A stretch of 25,892 nt of DNA from Oppiella nova (lineage: Eukaryota; Arthropoda; Arachnida; Sarcoptiformes; Oppiidae). The position numbers and the translations under genes are program-made. Of this stretch, positions 24,034-25,892 are shown one piece after another (positions within the stretch are counted from its first letter, which is position 1; every line of letters begins with the position of its first letter). Location: NCBI GenBank assembly GCA_905397405.1, contig CAJPVJ010000417.1:1-25892 (forward strand). The letters are read 5' to 3'. Below the pieces are notes generated by a model. It saw only the letters and a program-made list of their open reading frames with translations, did no database searches and had not been told where the DNA came from.

Positions 24034-24050
24034 ATCCTCATATAGAGGAT
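24034..24050 (-). other. Hairpin over the ABC-F ribosome binding site
   Basis: Perfect 6-bp inverted repeat ATCCTC/GAGGAT with a 5-base loop, immediately upstream of the ABC-F gene. On the coding strand the GAGGA ribosome binding site lies in the 3' arm, so folding could lower translation initiation. A short stem; a functional role is inferred. Confidence 0.45.
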
Positions 24051-24314
24051 GCACAAAATAGTATGTAATAAAAGCTTTAAATAACAGTAGATTATTTAAT
24101 TTATCATAAATAAGGTATCAGAACCAAAAGATAAGCGTAGCCTTGAGTAGAATCTATTTTGCACATCAAAAATTAAATAAATAATGATGAGAAAATGACT
24201 TACTTCATTGGCGTTACTCTTTTAAGAAAGGGGATAAGAATGCTTATTGTATAAAAATAAATCTGTATGTCAATGTTAAGCTTTTAAAATGCTCATTTAA
24301 AAAAGAATCATCTC
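24051..24314. other. Gene-free stretch upstream of the ABC-F gene
   Basis: Part of the 359-base interval between the ABC-F start and the tyrB stop. AT-rich, with no credible gene; it should contain the ABC-F promoter on the minus strand. No clear -35/-10 pair could be chosen. Confidence 0.4.
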
Positions 24315-24349
24315 AAAAACTTAACTCCCTTATGAAAAGGGAGTTAAGT
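24315..24349 (-). terminator. Terminator of tyrB
   Basis: Perfect 12-bp stem CTTAACTCCCTT (24320-24331) / AAGGGAGTTAAG (24337-24348), loop ATGAA. The five As at 24315-24319 become the U-run on the minus strand. A second palindrome (GTTGATTGA/TCAATCAAC, 24354-24372) sits between it and the gene. Confidence 0.88.
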
Positions 24350-24386
24350 GGCAGTTGATTGATTCAATCAACGCTTATCAATTTAT

Positions 24387-25592
24387 TTAAGCAGTTGCTT
24401 TAATGACTTCTGCAACAGATGTTGCTACATAATCAATATTTTTTAAATTTAAGCCCGCTGCACACATACGGCCACTACGTAGCAAATAAATGGCATATTG
24501 ATCTTTCAATATATCCACTTGTTCAGCAGTTAAACCTGTATAGCTAAACATGCCTTGTTGTTCTGTAAGGTAATCAAAATTACGACCAGGTAAAGTAGCA
24601 GTTAATTTTGCTTTTAATAGTTCGCGCATTTGGATGATACGCTCACGCATTTCTTTAAGTTCTGCATGCCATTTTTCAGTTAATGTTGCATCATTCAATA
24701 CATTATCAACCACTAAGGCACCCGTTGTAGGTGGGCTTGAGTAGATACGGCGTACAGTTGCTTTAAGCTGACCTAAAACTTTTTGTGCAGTTGCTTGGTC
24801 ATCACAAATAAAGCTTAAGCCACCAACACGCTCACCATATAGTGAGAAAATTTTAGAGAATGAATTGCTAACAATGAAATTCAATCCTGACTTGTCTAAA
24901 GCACGAATTGCATAAGCATCTTCTTCTAAGCCTTGACCAAAACCTTGGTAAGCAATATCGAGGAATGGAATTAAATCACGTGCTTTCAATACTCCAATCA
25001 CACGATCCCATTCAGCAGGTGTTAAATCTGCGCCTGTTGGGTTATGGCAACAAGGGTGAAGGAGAACAATGCCTTTTGCAGGGATTTTCTGTAAATCCTC
25101 TAACATGCCTTCAATATTGACACCATTGGTTGCTGCATCAAAATAGCGGTAGAAATGTGAATTGATTCCCGCACCATTAAAAATCGCAATATGGTTTTCC
25201 CATGTCGGTTGGCTCACCCAAACATCAGATTCAGGAAAGTATTTTTTTAGAAAATCTGCACCAACTTTAAGTGCACCAGAACCGCCTAGGGTTTGAATGG
25301 TCACTGCACGACCATCTTTACGTGCTTGGCTATCTGCACCTAAAACCAGTTTCTGGGTTGCTTCGTTATAAGACTTTGAACCATCCATCGGTAAATAAAG
25401 CTTTACCTTGTCATTGCTTGGTTCAATATTTTTCAAAGCCGCTTTTACAGCGTCTAACTGAGGAACAATGGTGTCCTCATTATAATAAAGACCAATACTT
25501 AAATTTACTTTGTGTGTCCGTTCATCCTTACCAAAGGCTTCCATTAGAGAAAGAATTGGATCACCTGCATAAGGATCTACATGTTGAAACAT
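24387..25592 (-). CDS. tyrB: Aromatic amino acid / aspartate aminotransferase
   Basis: 401-residue cytoplasmic PLP-dependent class I aminotransferase of the AspC/TyrB group, transferring amino groups between Asp, Phe or Tyr and 2-oxoglutarate. The N-terminus [20 protein letters not shown] matches the family start. [32 protein letters not shown] (Asp212, Tyr215) and [17 protein letters not shown] with PLP-binding Lys247 are all present. [13 protein letters not shown] near the C-terminus includes the substrate-carboxylate Arg. Intact and of normal length. AGGAC upstream is the ribosome binding site. Aspartate versus aromatic preference cannot be decided from the sequence. Confidence 0.94.
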   Translation of the reverse strand: MFQHVDPYAGDPILSLMEAFGKDERTHKVNLSIGLYYNEDTIVPQLDAVKAALKNIEPSNDKVKLYLPMDGSKSYNEATQKLVLGADSQARKDGRAVTIQTLGGSGALKVGADFLKKYFPESDVWVSQPTWENHIAIFNGAGINSHFYRYFDAATNGVNIEGMLEDLQKIPAKGIVLLHPCCHNPTGADLTPAEWDRVIGVLKARDLIPFLDIAYQGFGQGLEEDAYAIRALDKSGLNFIVSNSFSKIFSLYGERVGGLSFICDDQATAQKVLGQLKATVRRIYSSPPTTGALVVDNVLNDATLTEKWHAELKEMRERIIQMRELLKAKLTATLPGRNFDYLTEQQGMFSYTGLTAEQVDILKDQYAIYLLRSGRMCAAGLNLKNIDYVATSVAEVIKATA

Positions 25593-25892
25593 GGTCTAAA
25601 GTCCTAAATCAATCGAAAAAATCAAGTCTGATAATATAGGTAATTCAAACCCCGACTCAACAGTAGATTAAAGTTTATTTTTTATTATTTATTCAACTTT
25701 AGATTAGGGTCTGTAGACAATTCGTCTACGTTTGCGACTACGTGTGTTTTTTAGGCGATACTAGGCGCGAAATATGAAATTTAGTCATTCTAAATGAGTA
25801 GTTCGTAACGACGTAGCGGCAAAAAACACACAAGTCCCGAAGGGTTGTGGCTAAAATTATCTCAGCCTTCGTTATGAAACTCGAAAATAGTC
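25593..25892. repeat. Structured, GC-richer segment, possible repeat or mobile-element edge
   Basis: The first ~115 bases are AT-rich and should hold the tyrB promoter. From about 25707 the composition changes abruptly. Visible structures: GTAGAC/GTCTAC hairpin (25713-25729), an 11-bp inverted repeat GTGTGTTTTTT (25742-25752) / AAAAAACACAC (25821-25831), and between them ATTTAG/CTAAAT (25779-25795). On the minus strand a stop-free frame runs from the window edge to about 25740. This could be the end of an insertion sequence or a dispersed structured repeat; it is cut by the window end and I could not identify it. Confidence 0.4.

Noticed and set aside
24195-24254. 20-codon open frame on the plus strand upstream of the ABC-F gene
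   Set aside because: It is on the opposite strand from the ABC-F gene, so it cannot be its leader peptide, and such a short frame is expected by chance.

Overview
The window looks like chromosomal DNA of an Acinetobacter-like gammaproteobacterium. The DNA is AT-rich and its core genes use CGT for most arginines. The gene set also fits: a cyanide-insensitive type cytochrome bd operon with a DUF2474 micro-gene, an acyl-CoA dehydrogenase / APH-kinase / histidine-phosphatase-like / SDR operon with a divergent LysR gene, a lone glutathione-dependent formaldehyde dehydrogenase, an I78 lipoprotein and a TyrB-type aminotransferase. The genus is inferred from gene content and codon style; the species cannot be told.

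Layout. 1-1406: end of cydA, cydB and a 35-codon DUF2474 gene, closed by a strong terminator. 1490-3509: a hipBA toxin-antitoxin module on the minus strand, bracketed by an 18-bp direct repeat and carrying two related palindromic operator-like elements, one upstream of hipB and one beyond the end of hipA. 3502-8532: LysR regulator facing a four-gene operon (ACAD, APH-type kinase, histidine-phosphatase-like protein, SDR) with a terminator. The pairing of APH kinase and ACAD matches the logic of mammalian ACAD10/11 and bacterial LvaA/LvaC, which degrade 4-hydroxyacyl-CoAs through a phosphorylated intermediate. 8594-12704: small membrane protein, SGNH hydrolase, orphan lipoprotein, unknown exported protein, a UDG-superfamily protein and an FMN split-barrel protein. 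12864-16022: EamA transporter divergent from a MocR-type regulator, then a SAM methyltransferase. 16071-19372: PLD-family lipoprotein, class III alcohol dehydrogenase, I78-family lipoprotein.

19576-22353 holds three genes (DUF3887-serine hydrolase, AraC-type regulator, VOC protein) that look like Bacteroidota genes. The regulator uses AGA/AGG for 9 of 12 arginines, whereas frmA nearby uses none in 11. This is the clearest candidate for lateral transfer. 22459-25592: an ABC-F protein whose ribosome binding site lies in a small hairpin, then tyrB. The last ~180 bases are a structured, GC-richer sequence that looks like the edge of a repeat or mobile element running out of the window.

No tRNA, rRNA, CRISPR array or complete insertion sequence was seen. 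The points most worth a second look are the hipBA island boundaries and second operator, the phosphatase-like protein with Ser in place of the second catalytic His inside the ACAD/APH operon, and the Bacteroidota-like gene block.
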